A stretch of 9,854 bases of DNA from an uncultured Collinsella sp. (GTDB taxonomy: Bacteria; Actinomycetota; Coriobacteriia; Coriobacteriales; Coriobacteriaceae): contig CAKUEU010000068.1 in assembly GCA_934646865.1 (NCBI GenBank), positions 1 to 9,854 of the forward strand. Reading direction: 5' to 3'. Both the position numbers and the translations under genes were made by a program. Positions within the stretch are counted from its first letter, which is position 1, and every line of letters begins with the position of its first letter. This document shows positions 1 through 7,190 of the stretch, piece by piece. The notes beneath the pieces are model-generated. The model was not told where the DNA came from, ran no database searches, and was given only the letters and a program-made list of their open reading frames with translations.

Positions 1-10
1 GGCTCTGGAG

Positions 11-20
11 GGAAGGAGGA
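11..20 (+). promoter_or_regulatory. Ribosome binding site for the ATG at 26
   Basis: GGAAGGAGGA sits five bases before the ATG and is close to a perfect Shine-Dalgarno. It supports the long form of the surface protein. The promoter itself is outside the window. Confidence 0.75.
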
Positions 21-25
21 CCCCG

Positions 26-3000
26 ATGGGGGAACTCGAGCGCAGCATGCGCGATGACGTGGGGCAGCCTCAGGGCAGCGCTCCAAGTACAGACAGTAGG
101 AGACAAATGGATATGTTCGAGGACGAGCGCCAGCGCGTCTCGCATCGCCGTGGCGCAATTGCACGCGGCGTAGCCAAGCGCGGCCTGGTGGCATTCCTGG
201 CCTTCGCGATGGCCTTTGGCACCACGCCGGCCCAGCTGTGGGCCGACGGCGCCGAGGGCATCGTCGATGCTGTGGCTCAGGCCGCGACGGTTGGCGAGGA
301 CGCAGGGACCGCGGACGGTGCTGCAGATAACACCGCAGCCGCCACCGGTACAAGCGATTCCGCTGCCGATAGCTCCTCAAAAACTGGGGATACGAGCTCG
401 TCCGCGTCTAACAACGCGAGCGATGGTGCATCGGGTGATTCTGCCGCGGCAGACTCCGCTTCTGCTACTCCGGCGAACGAGACGTCCGATACTACGACTG
501 AGACTGGCGACGCGGCTGCGGTTGTCAGCGAGTCCAATGCGCCTAAGGCCGCACCTCGTGCCGTTGCTTCGCTTTCCTCGAATAATGGCGTCAGTGTAGG
601 AAATAACAAGACCCCTACTCGTTGGGCTAACTTCACTGCCTTTATTCAGAGCAATACTACGCTCTACGCGAATGTTTGGACCTCTTTCAGCAAGCGCGCC
701 AGTGTTTCGGGTTGCACCTATCAGTGGCTTGCTGCCGATATCGCCAACAGGAACGATGCGGACAACTCTGCGTTTGTTGCTGTCGAGGGCCAGACGGGCT
801 CATCGATCGTTTTGGACGATGCCCTGCGCACTCAGCTTAACGGCAAGTGCCTGCGCGTACGCATTACCGATGCCAGCGGTAACGTCATCTACGGCCCGAC
901 TAAGGGCGCCAACAACCAAAAGCTGACAGCGACGAACACCATCAAGGCGCCCGTTCCTACCAAGACGGCACTGGATGCAAAGTCTTATGTCCTCATCCAG
1001 TCTTCGGCGGACGATTCGAGTTCGTATTCGTCCGTTAAGGCCGAGACACTGAACTCTGGCACTACGCTTTGGGCGAATGCCTATGACGGCGAAGCGGTTC
1101 CCAGCAAGCGTATTGCGGCACAGGCCGGCTGGACCTATCAGTGGCTTGCGTCTGATGTGCGCGATGCCGAGGATTCCGCCTATCAGGCAATCCCGGGCCA
1201 GACCGGCCAGTCGCTGACGATCACGGATGAACTCGCATCGCAGCTTGCGGGCAAGTACATTCGCGTTAAGGTTGTCGGTGACGGTCAAGAGCTGTTCGGC
1301 CCGAGCAGCTCTTTTAAGACGCCCTCGTCTGTTGACTACAATACTCCGGATCCTGTTGCCGCGAGCGGCCAGATCGCGTTAGGCCATATCGTTCTCGCCT
1401 ATAACGGCGCCGAATTTGGCGACGATTATGAGAACGTCCCCAACGCTAACGTCGGTGACACGATTAAGGCTGCCGCCTACTACCTTAACTACGACACGCC
1501 GACTGACCTCTACGGTTCCGACAAGGTCGATTTTTCTTGGTGGGTGGCCGATTCCGCCGACGGCTCGTTCGAGCAGGTTGCAACTGGTGACACCTACACG
1601 GTTACCAAGGAGTGCGCGAACCGTTACCTCAAGGTGGTCGCTAAGGCCAAGAAGGGCGTCCCCGGCTCCGATAGCTGTGAGACCAAGGCAGGTCGCATTC
1701 TGCCCAAGGGCGCGACGACGCTCGATTCGGTTGCATTTACCAATGCGAGCAAGGGCGCCAAGGACACTGGCTCTACGATTGAGGCGTGCGCCTACAAGGC
1801 GGTCGATTACTCGTCTGAGCCGGTTACCGAGGGCGTTACCTACACGTGGCGTTGGTCCTCTGTCGACCCGTCTTCCTCTGCGTTTGATGCGAAGACCGAC
1901 TGGCATGTGGTCAAGGGCAAAACCGACAGCAGCTTTACGATTCCCGATGACTACGCCAAGCGCTGGGTGAGCGTGTCGGCCACTGCGGGCGATAACACCG
2001 TAGAGGCGACTACTGCTGTGGCCGTTAAGGCCGCAGGCTCGCACGAGCTGTTCCTGACGTATCTCAAAAAGATCGTCGGCGATCAGAGCGATGACGCCAA
2101 GTTTGTCTACAAGAGTGGCGAAAAGATCGGTGTTACTGCATTCGAGAAGACGTCTGCAGGAACAAAGGGTGCCGAGCTTACATCTGATCAACTGACGTAT
2201 ACGTGGCAGATTGCCGATAGCGCCCAAGGTCCGTTTACGACGCTGACGGATGAGAACGCGCACAGGCCGTCGTTCGTTATTTCGCAAAAGTATGTCGGCA
2301 AGTACCTCAAGTGCATCGTCGACGGTGGCTACAATACCGACTCTGCCTCCACGCGCTATGCCATCGCCAAGGGCGAAGATGCCAAGGCATATACCCTGAC
2401 GTCGGTCAATGTCGCCTCGAGCGGCAATCTCGCACAGGTCGGTGGAACGCTTACCCCTACCGCCAATTACATGGCGACGGGCGATTGGGGCGATTACGAG
2501 ACGGCGCTCCCCGAGGGCTCCCTCATCGATTACCGCTGGTATCTCGCCGATGACGCTGAGGGCACAAATGCCCACGAGCTGTTTGGCGTCGACGAAACGA
2601 CTGGCGCAATCACGCTTCCCCCTTCGGCCGAGGGTAAATACGCCTATGTCGTGGCAAACGCCGGCAACAACGATGTCAAGAGCGCCGCTTGGCTCGTTAA
2701 CTCTTCCGACGAAAAGTCTCTTTCTGTTAACGTCAGGGTTGTAGGCGTAAGCAAGCACGATGCCGGTCAGCCCTATGACCTTGTGGATTGGGTGCCGTCG
2801 ACCTCCTATAACTGGTCGAGCACCCAAAAAATGTCTGCCTGGGAAATCTTTGCCAAGGTGCTTGACGACGCCGGCTATAGCTATAGCACGGACGGCGGCG
2901 TTCCCTATTCGGTTACGAACCCCGATAAGTCCCAGACGCTCGCGATGGAAAACACGGCGTCCGGCTATAAGTACTGGCGTTTTGACATTAATGGCAAGGC

Positions 3001-6000
3001 TGCCAACTCTTATGCCACGGGCTACTATCCGAGCGATGGTGACACGCTCGAGCTCGTGTACGAGGATCCCACGGGCACGGTTTCCACGCAGGTTTCCGCG
3101 ACGTGTTCGGTCGTCGGCACCGACGCCAAGGGTGTTCAGCAGACCTGGGCAGCCGCTCAGAACATCACGCTGAAGAAAGGCTCGACCGCGGCCGACCTCT
3201 CTGAGCAGCTCTTCAAGCAGACTGGCCTTAAGGCCGACTACGACCCCGATGGCAGCTGGGGTTGGGCGCTCAATTCGATCACGTCGCCCTTCGACTCCAG
3301 CCGTACGCTCGCCTACGACCCGGCGACCGAAGCGTACTGGCAGCTGTTCATCAACGGCAAGTCCTCCATGGTCGGCGCCGGCGGCTACACGCTCAAGGCC
3401 GGCGACTCCGTCGTCTGGTGCTACTCGAAGCACGGCGACCCCGCTCCTGCCGATCAGCTTTCGGTAAGCTGCACCGTTATCGGCCAGGATGCTTCGGGCG
3501 CTCAGCAGACGTGGGCGCAGCCTACGACTACTCTGGTGGACGAGGGCACGACCGCTGCAGATCTTTCCGAGCAGATCTTTAAAAAGGCCAGCATTGGTGC
3601 CAAAACGGGGAAGAGCGCCTACGGTTGGTATCTTGAGTCGCTGACTTCGCCGTTCGAAAAGAACGTGACGCTCTCGAGCGAGAAGGTTGACGAAAGTACC
3701 TGGAAATACTGGCAGTTCTTTGTCAATGGTAAGGCTGCTGAGGTTGGTGCGGGCGCCTATACGCTCAAGGCCGGCGACGAGGTCGCTTGGGTCTATGGCT
3801 TTGATGGGACCATGCCCGGCCAGGTTTCCGTTTCGATGGAGATCATCGGCAAGAAGGACGAGAAGGCACAGCGCTGGACCGATCCTTCGACGCAGGTGTT
3901 TGTCGAGGGCACGACAATCAAGGACGCCTCTGCCGCCTACTTCGACGCCCTTGGTATTGAGTCCAAAATGTACGACCAATTTGGCTATTGGGGTGTCCAT
4001 AGCCTCGTTTCCCCGCTTGATGGCACTGAGTTGTCGGGCGCTTGGTCGTTCTTTGTCAATGGCGTTCCCGGACCTCAGCTCGATAGCGACTACGTGCTCA
4101 AGTCGGGCGACAAAATTGTCTGGGCTTACGCTCCTGGCGACACCGTTCCTAATCCCGATGAAGTCGTAGTCGACCCGAGCGCTTCGCGCCCGACCGATTG
4201 GAAAGCCGACTGGAGTGGCAATTCCAATGCGGTGGTCGAGAATGCGTCCACGCCTACGGGCGCGCTGGCAAGCTCCTGGACGTTCGATTGGAAGGCCTAC
4301 TCGGGCGCCACGTATCCCAATGCGAGCGAGCCTATCGTCGTGAACGGTAACGTTTACCTCGCCGTGAACAAGCGCCTGCTCAAGATCGATGCCGAGTCGG
4401 GCAAGGTGCTCGCCGAGTCGAACCTTAAGGCTGCGATTGGCTATACGACGCGTCCGATTTATACGAACGGCTTGGTCATCGTCCCGCTCGACGGCGGTGC
4501 GGTCCAGGCTCTGACGGCCGATACGCTCACGACGGTTTGGGTTACCGACCCTGTGAGCAAAACTGCTCAGTCGAATTCTCAGCTGACGGTCGATGGCAAC
4601 TACCTGTATGTCGGCACCGTTGATGTTGACTATGGTAAGGGCGTGTATAACAACGGTCACCTGACGCGCATCAATATCCTGACCGGTGCCGTTTCCTGGC
4701 AGCACGTCAATGCTGATGAGGGTTATTACTGGACGGGCGCCACCGTCGGCAACGACTTTGTTCTGGTTCCCACCAGTGCCGGTACCGTCGAGATGCTCGG
4801 CAAGTCTTCGGGCGCTGTGCTTGGAAGCGTTTCGGTTGGTGCTATCGTCAACTCCTCCTGCGTGCTCTCCGCCGACGGTAGCCATGCTTATCTGATTTCG
4901 CGCGATGGCAAGCTGCACGTTTTGGCGATTTCTGACGGTAGTTCGCGTGATGCGGATGCCGCTTCGCGCATTTCCGAAGAGCGCGTCGTCGACCTGGGTC
5001 TTACGGGATGCGCCTGCATGCCCACGCTGTATGGCAACAAGCTGATTGTCGGCGGCGAGGTTTCCGGTGGTTCTGCACTGGCGATTGTCGATCTTGCCAA
5101 CGACTTCGCAACGACGTTGGTTTCCTCTGCCGATGGCTCCGCACTTCCCAAAGGTGGCATCAAGGGTGCACCGCTTGTGAGCGCCCAGGCAGATGGCACG
5201 TATGTCTATTTCACGGTTAACTATGGTGCGACTTCCGACTATGTGAATTACACCTCGGGCGGCGGTGTCTATCGCTACAAGCTGGGTGACGCGCAAGCGA
5301 CCGGTGCGTTTAGCGCAACGGGACACAACAACTACTGCGACTCGCCGATTGCCTGCGACGCCAAGGGCAACCTCTACTACATCAACGATTCCGGCACGCT
5401 GTTCAAGTTGAATGGCGGTGTTAAGGTCTCGTTTGAGACTGGTGAGGGTTCCAAGGTTGATTTCCAGACTACGGCCGACGGCAAGCTGGTTAAGCCTGCC
5501 GATCCGACTCGTGAGGGTTACACCTTCGGCGGCTGGTATACCGATGAGGCTTGCACTCAGGCGTATGACTTCAGCACGCCGGTGACGGCTGATATGACGC
5601 TGTATGCCAAGTGGACTAAGAACGCCGTTAACCCTGGCGGCAACGGTGGCTCTGGCTCTAACGGTGGCAATGGCTCCGGCACTGGTGCTGGTACCGGTGC
5701 GGGCGCTGGCACGGGCACTGGCTCCGGCTCGAAGGGCGGCGCTGTCGCCCCGGGTCAGAAGCCGGTGACCAAGACGACGGTGTCGACCAAGACCGAGACC
5801 AAGGACAACAAGTCCGACAAGAAGGACTCCGACAAGTCCGACAAGAAGGACGAGAAGAAATCGGATAAGAAGGACAGCAAGTCCGACAAGAAGTCCGATT
5901 CCAAGTCCGATACGGGCTCTGCCTCCACGGCCACTGCCAAGAAGCCCGCCGAGGCTTCTGCGCAAGAGACCGGCACCAACCCGCTCGCCATCGTTGGCAT

Positions 6001-6082
6001 CGCGGCGGGCGTGATCGGCCTTGCGCTCATTGCCGTCTTTGTGCTGACCAAGCGCGGCAAGGGTGACGGTAATGCCCGATAG
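26..6082 (+). CDS. Giant modular cell-surface protein (Ig-like x6, DUF4430 x4, PQQ-type beta-propeller, InlB repeat)
   Basis: A 2018-residue exported, membrane-anchored protein. Seen in the sequence: basic n-region (RRGAIARGVAKR, 41-52) and hydrophobic core 53-72, with likely cleavage near LWA|DG (73); Ser/Thr/Ala/Asp-rich spacer about 87-195; six Ig-like modules about 196-893; four DUF4430 modules about 899-1370; about eight PQQ-type propeller blades 1417-1798 (for example GNVYLAV..LLKIDAESGKVL and GNLYYINDSGTLFKL); an InlB B-type repeat 1799-1863 (GYTFGGWYTD..LYAKW); Gly-rich then Lys/Asp/Ser-rich stalk 1868-1964; membrane helix about 1985-2007; tail KRGKGDGNAR. DUF4430 is related to the transcobalamin/intrinsic-factor C-terminal domain, and PQQ-type propellers often serve as scaffolds, so ligand capture or adhesion is inferred; the ligand is unknown. 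The ATG at 26 has a strong Shine-Dalgarno, but an in-frame ATG at 107 has one too. The promoter lies left of the window. The next gene overlaps the stop. Domain calls are by eye. Codon use avoids TTA, CTA and TCA after about position 1380. Confidence 0.9.
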   Translation: MGELERSMRDDVGQPQGSAPSTDSRRQMDMFEDERQRVSHRRGAIARGVAKRGLVAFLAFAMAFGTTPAQLWADGAEGIVDAVAQAATVGEDAGTADGAADNTAAATGTSDSAADSSSKTGDTSSSASNNASDGASGDSAAADSASATPANETSDTTTETGDAAAVVSESNAPKAAPRAVASLSSNNGVSVGNNKTPTRWANFTAFIQSNTTLYANVWTSFSKRASVSGCTYQWLAADIANRNDADNSAFVAVEGQTGSSIVLDDALRTQLNGKCLRVRITDASGNVIYGPTKGANNQKLTATNTIKAPVPTKTALDAKSYVLIQSSADDSSSYSSVKAETLNSGTTLWANAYDGEAVPSKRIAAQAGWTYQWLASDVRDAEDSAYQAIPGQTGQSLTITDELASQLAGKYIRVKVVGDGQELFGPSSSFKTPSSVDYNTPDPVAASGQIALGHIVLAYNGAEFGDDYENVPNANVGDTIKAAAYYLNYDTPTDLYGSDKVDFSWWVADSADGSFEQVATGDTYTVTKECANRYLKVVAKAKKGVPGSDSCETKAGRILPKGATTLDSVAFTNASKGAKDTGSTIEACAYKAVDYSSEPVTEGVTYTWRWSSVDPSSSAFDAKTDWHVVKGKTDSSFTIPDDYAKRWVSVSATAGDNTVEATTAVAVKAAGSHELFLTYLKKIVGDQSDDAKFVYKSGEKIGVTAFEKTSAGTKGAELTSDQLTYTWQIADSAQGPFTTLTDENAHRPSFVISQKYVGKYLKCIVDGGYNTDSASTRYAIAKGEDAKAYTLTSVNVASSGNLAQVGGTLTPTANYMATGDWGDYETALPEGSLIDYRWYLADDAEGTNAHELFGVDETTGAITLPPSAEGKYAYVVANAGNNDVKSAAWLVNSSDEKSLSVNVRVVGVSKHDAGQPYDLVDWVPSTSYNWSSTQKMSAWEIFAKVLDDAGYSYSTDGGVPYSVTNPDKSQTLAMENTASGYKYWRFDINGKAANSYATGYYPSDGDTLELVYEDPTGTVSTQVSATCSVVGTDAKGVQQTWAAAQNITLKKGSTAADLSEQLFKQTGLKADYDPDGSWGWALNSITSPFDSSRTLAYDPATEAYWQLFINGKSSMVGAGGYTLKAGDSVVWCYSKHGDPAPADQLSVSCTVIGQDASGAQQTWAQPTTTLVDEGTTAADLSEQIFKKASIGAKTGKSAYGWYLESLTSPFEKNVTLSSEKVDESTWKYWQFFVNGKAAEVGAGAYTLKAGDEVAWVYGFDGTMPGQVSVSMEIIGKKDEKAQRWTDPSTQVFVEGTTIKDASAAYFDALGIESKMYDQFGYWGVHSLVSPLDGTELSGAWSFFVNGVPGPQLDSDYVLKSGDKIVWAYAPGDTVPNPDEVVVDPSASRPTDWKADWSGNSNAVVENASTPTGALASSWTFDWKAYSGATYPNASEPIVVNGNVYLAVNKRLLKIDAESGKVLAESNLKAAIGYTTRPIYTNGLVIVPLDGGAVQALTADTLTTVWVTDPVSKTAQSNSQLTVDGNYLYVGTVDVDYGKGVYNNGHLTRINILTGAVSWQHVNADEGYYWTGATVGNDFVLVPTSAGTVEMLGKSSGAVLGSVSVGAIVNSSCVLSADGSHAYLISRDGKLHVLAISDGSSRDADAASRISEERVVDLGLTGCACMPTLYGNKLIVGGEVSGGSALAIVDLANDFATTLVSSADGSALPKGGIKGAPLVSAQADGTYVYFTVNYGATSDYVNYTSGGGVYRYKLGDAQATGAFSATGHNNYCDSPIACDAKGNLYYINDSGTLFKLNGGVKVSFETGEGSKVDFQTTADGKLVKPADPTREGYTFGGWYTDEACTQAYDFSTPVTADMTLYAKWTKNAVNPGGNGGSGSNGGNGSGTGAGTGAGAGTGTGSGSKGGAVAPGQKPVTKTTVSTKTETKDNKSDKKDSDKSDKKDEKKSDKKDSKSDKKSDSKSDTGSASTATAKKPAEASAQETGTNPLAIVGIAAGVIGLALIAVFVLTKRGKGDGNAR
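98..109 (+). promoter_or_regulatory. Second in-frame Shine-Dalgarno and start (Met28)
   Basis: AGGAG at 98-102 lies four bases before an in-frame ATG at 107-109. A start here would give a 1991-residue protein whose n-region (MDMFEDERQRVSHRRG) is a more usual length ahead of the hydrophobic core. It is either an alternative start or the real one. The upstream ribosome binding site is stronger. Confidence 0.4.
611..2704 (+). repeat. Six tandem Ig-like modules in the surface protein
   Basis: Residues about 196-893 hold six modules of roughly 95-110 residues. Each has an aromatic strand motif (TYQWLAAD 231, TYQWLASD 370, FSWWVADS 503, TYTWRWSS 605, TYTWQIAD 724, DYRWYLAD 835) followed about 35-40 residues later by a closing strand (GKCLRVRI 273, GKYIRVKV 409, NRYLKVVA 532, KRWVSVSA 645, GKYLKCIV 758, GKYAYVVA 870). 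Modules 1 and 2 are most alike (both begin TTL.AN and end at a GP pair). The Y.W ... GKY..V pattern is typical of bacterial Ig-like stalk domains; here they probably hold the DUF4430 and propeller part away from the membrane. Boundaries are approximate. Confidence 0.7.
2720..4135 (+). repeat. Four tandem DUF4430 (transcobalamin-like) modules
   Basis: Residues about 899-1370 hold four copies of a domain of about 110 residues. Each opens with a beta strand around a V.VVG or V.VIG motif, has a helix (AWEIFAKVLDDAG, ADLSEQLFKQTG, ADLSEQIFKKA, ASAAYFDALG), then a W.F.NG signature (KYWRFDING 982, AYWQLFING 1103, KYWQFFVNG 1227, GAWSFFVNG 1338) and a closing GD..x.W.Y strand (1005, 1126, 1250, 1361). 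Copies 2 and 3 are close at DNA level: ACGCTCAAGGCCGGCGA occurs in both (about 3389 and 3761). Copy 1 departs most, ending GDTLELVYED rather than with the W.Y strand. Confidence 0.75.
5627..5917 (+). repeat. Low-complexity Gly-rich and Lys/Asp/Ser-rich stalk
   Basis: Residues 1868-1905 are almost only Gly, Ser, Thr, Ala and Asn. Residues about 1917-1964 are built from SDKK and KKD units. At DNA level the second part repeats AAGTCCGACAAG-like units (about 5810-5910). It lies between the last folded domain and the membrane helix, so it probably acts as a flexible, highly charged stalk through the cell wall. Confidence 0.8.
6059..6074 (+). promoter_or_regulatory. Ribosome binding site inside the end of the upstream gene
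   Basis: AAGGGTGA at 6059-6066 is five bases before ATG 6072-6074 and resembles the AAGGAGGTGA anti-16S core. The GTG at 6063 lies inside this site and has nothing comparable ahead of it, so ATG 6072 is the better start for the second gene. The 11-base overlap with the upstream CDS suggests translational coupling. Confidence 0.55.
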
Positions 6083-6974
6083 GCCCAAAGAGACCAACGG
6101 GCAGCAGCCCGACTCCTCGTTTATCCAGCTCGACGATGTAAAGCAAAAGGGCGCCGCTTCGGCGGCGTCCGCCCCTCGTCGCAAGGCGATGCTTGGCGCT
6201 CTGACCGCGGTTTGTATCGCGTTGATCGTCGTATCGCTGGGCTTTGTCCATCCCTCCGAGAGCGGCGCCTGGTCCATTGATTGGATCGTCCAGACCGTGA
6301 CGGGGGAGAGCGTCGTCGCCAATGATGCCAAGGCGCCTGGTTCGGCTGCAGCTTCTAGCAAGGCCGACTCCAAGAATTCCAAGGCTTCGGGTGATGCGAA
6401 AGATAAGTCCAAGGACTCGGGTGACGCCAAGGGCGATTCCGAGTCTTCGAACAAGAGCTCGGATAAAAACTCGGAAGGCAAAAAGTCCGAAGCGCAGGAT
6501 GGCAAGAAGTCTGGCGAAGCATCGGTTTCTCAGAATACCGGAGCTGCCGATACGTCCAACACGTCTGGCGGCGCCTCTTCGGGCGGTGGCCAGTCGTCTG
6601 GCGGAGCCACGGCCTCTAACGGCGGAGGCGCTTCCACGGGCGACCAGGGTGGCTCGCAGGAGTCTGGATACGTTACTGTGTCGGTCTCGGTTACGTCGAG
6701 CGCCGTGGGCAATCCTGTATCTGCTGGCGGCACCTATACCTTTAACGAAGGTGCCACCGTCTACGATGCTCTGTGCGCGCTGGGTCTTTCCGTTAACGCG
6801 CACGGCTCGTCGTACGGCACCTACGTCGCTGCGATTGGCGGCTTGGCCGAGAAGCAGTACGGCGGCACGAGCGGCTGGATGTATTCCGTCAACGGTTCAA
6901 CGCCCATGACGGCCTGCAGCAACTACGTCCTTTCCAATGGTGACAACGTCGTTTGGTATTACGTAACAGGCTAG
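6072..6974 (+). CDS. Membrane-anchored DUF4430 domain protein
   Basis: A 300-residue protein from ATG 6072 (303 from the in-frame GTG at 6063, which the positions below use). Seen: hydrophilic N-terminus; basic RRK then one membrane helix about 42-62 (MLGALTAVCIALIVVSLGFV) with no clear signal-peptidase site, so probably a signal anchor with the rest outside; Ala/Ser/Lys/Asp-rich then Gly/Ser-rich linker about 85-200; one DUF4430 domain 203-303 with helix ATVYDALCALG, signature GWMYSVNG (271-278) and closing strand NGDNVVWYYV (292-301). It overlaps the end of the giant surface protein, shares its domain type and is followed by a terminator, so the two form an operon. Role: likely extracellular ligand binding or partner to the large protein (inferred). 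DUF4430 is related to transcobalamin's C-terminal domain, but corrinoid binding is unproven here. Confidence 0.88.
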   Translation: MPDRPKETNGQQPDSSFIQLDDVKQKGAASAASAPRRKAMLGALTAVCIALIVVSLGFVHPSESGAWSIDWIVQTVTGESVVANDAKAPGSAAASSKADSKNSKASGDAKDKSKDSGDAKGDSESSNKSSDKNSEGKKSEAQDGKKSGEASVSQNTGAADTSNTSGGASSGGGQSSGGATASNGGGASTGDQGGSQESGYVTVSVSVTSSAVGNPVSAGGTYTFNEGATVYDALCALGLSVNAHGSSYGTYVAAIGGLAEKQYGGTSGWMYSVNGSTPMTACSNYVLSNGDNVVWYYVTG

Positions 6975-6990
6975 GAGTCTTTCAATGTGA
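6973..6990 (+). other. Shine-Dalgarno followed by an ATG-TGA start-stop
   Basis: AGGAG at 6973-6977, overlapping the TAG stop, is followed after seven bases by ATG at 6985-6987 and at once by TGA at 6988-6990. It looks like the ribosome binding site and first codon of a third operon gene that is now missing, or a chance start-stop. The terminator begins eight bases later. Confidence 0.35.
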
Positions 6991-6997
6991 CGCACGG

Positions 6998-7036
6998 AAC
7001 GGGCGGCTCGGACAGTATCCGGGCCGCCCGTTTTTT
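6998..7036 (+). terminator. Intrinsic terminator of the surface-protein operon
   Basis: Arms 6998-7011 and 7019-7032 pair around a 7-base loop (7012-7018), with a GC core GGGCGGC/GCCGCCC, one T-G wobble at 7008/7022, and six Ts at 7031-7036. It stands 23 bases after the stop of the DUF4430 gene. Confidence 0.93.
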
Positions 7037-7045
7037 GATGCGAAC

Positions 7046-7089
7046 GGGACGGAGTTTCCCAGTCGAGGCTCATCCGGAAAGCGCGTCCC
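7046..7089. repeat. Imperfect palindrome in the convergent intergenic region
   Basis: GGGACG (7046-7051) pairs with CGTCCC (7084-7089) and TTTCC (7055-7059) with GGAAA (7076-7080), separated by a 3x3 internal loop (GAG against GCG) and capped by a 16-base loop. No T-run follows on either strand, so it is not an ordinary terminator. It may be a dispersed intergenic element or a structured RNA 3' end. Function not recognised. Confidence 0.5.
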
Positions 7090-7131
7090 ATTTCGGCATC
7101 GGGGCCCGCCTCACGCAAGTTCTTGGCAAAC

Positions 7132-7162
7132 AAAAACCGGTTGGAACGTGAATTCCAACCGG
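7132..7162 (-). terminator. Intrinsic terminator after the left-hand gtrA-like gene
   Basis: CCGGTTGGAA (7137-7146) and TTCCAACCGG (7153-7162) form a perfect 10-bp stem with a 6-base loop. On the minus strand it is followed by TTTTT (plus-strand A run 7132-7136). It lies 28 bases past the stop of the gene at 7191. It faces the plus-strand terminator. Confidence 0.9.
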
Positions 7163-7190
7163 CTGCGAATGCAAGGTTATGTTTGGCTGC

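Noticed and set aside
5810..5910. Short direct repeats resembling a CRISPR or tandem-repeat array
   Set aside because: They are imperfect in-frame codon repeats encoding the SDKK stalk, with no spacers.
6063..6071. GTG start for the DUF4430 gene
   Set aside because: It lies within the AAGGGTGA ribosome binding site that serves ATG 6072 and has no site of its own. It is possible but less likely.
1379..6505. Open frame of about 1700 codons on the minus strand opposite the surface-protein gene
   Set aside because: Within the big gene its codons are exact reverse complements of the sense codons, so it stays open simply because the sense gene uses no TTA, CTA or TCA after 1379. The sense protein has clear domains; the antisense product is Arg/Gly/Leu-rich with none.
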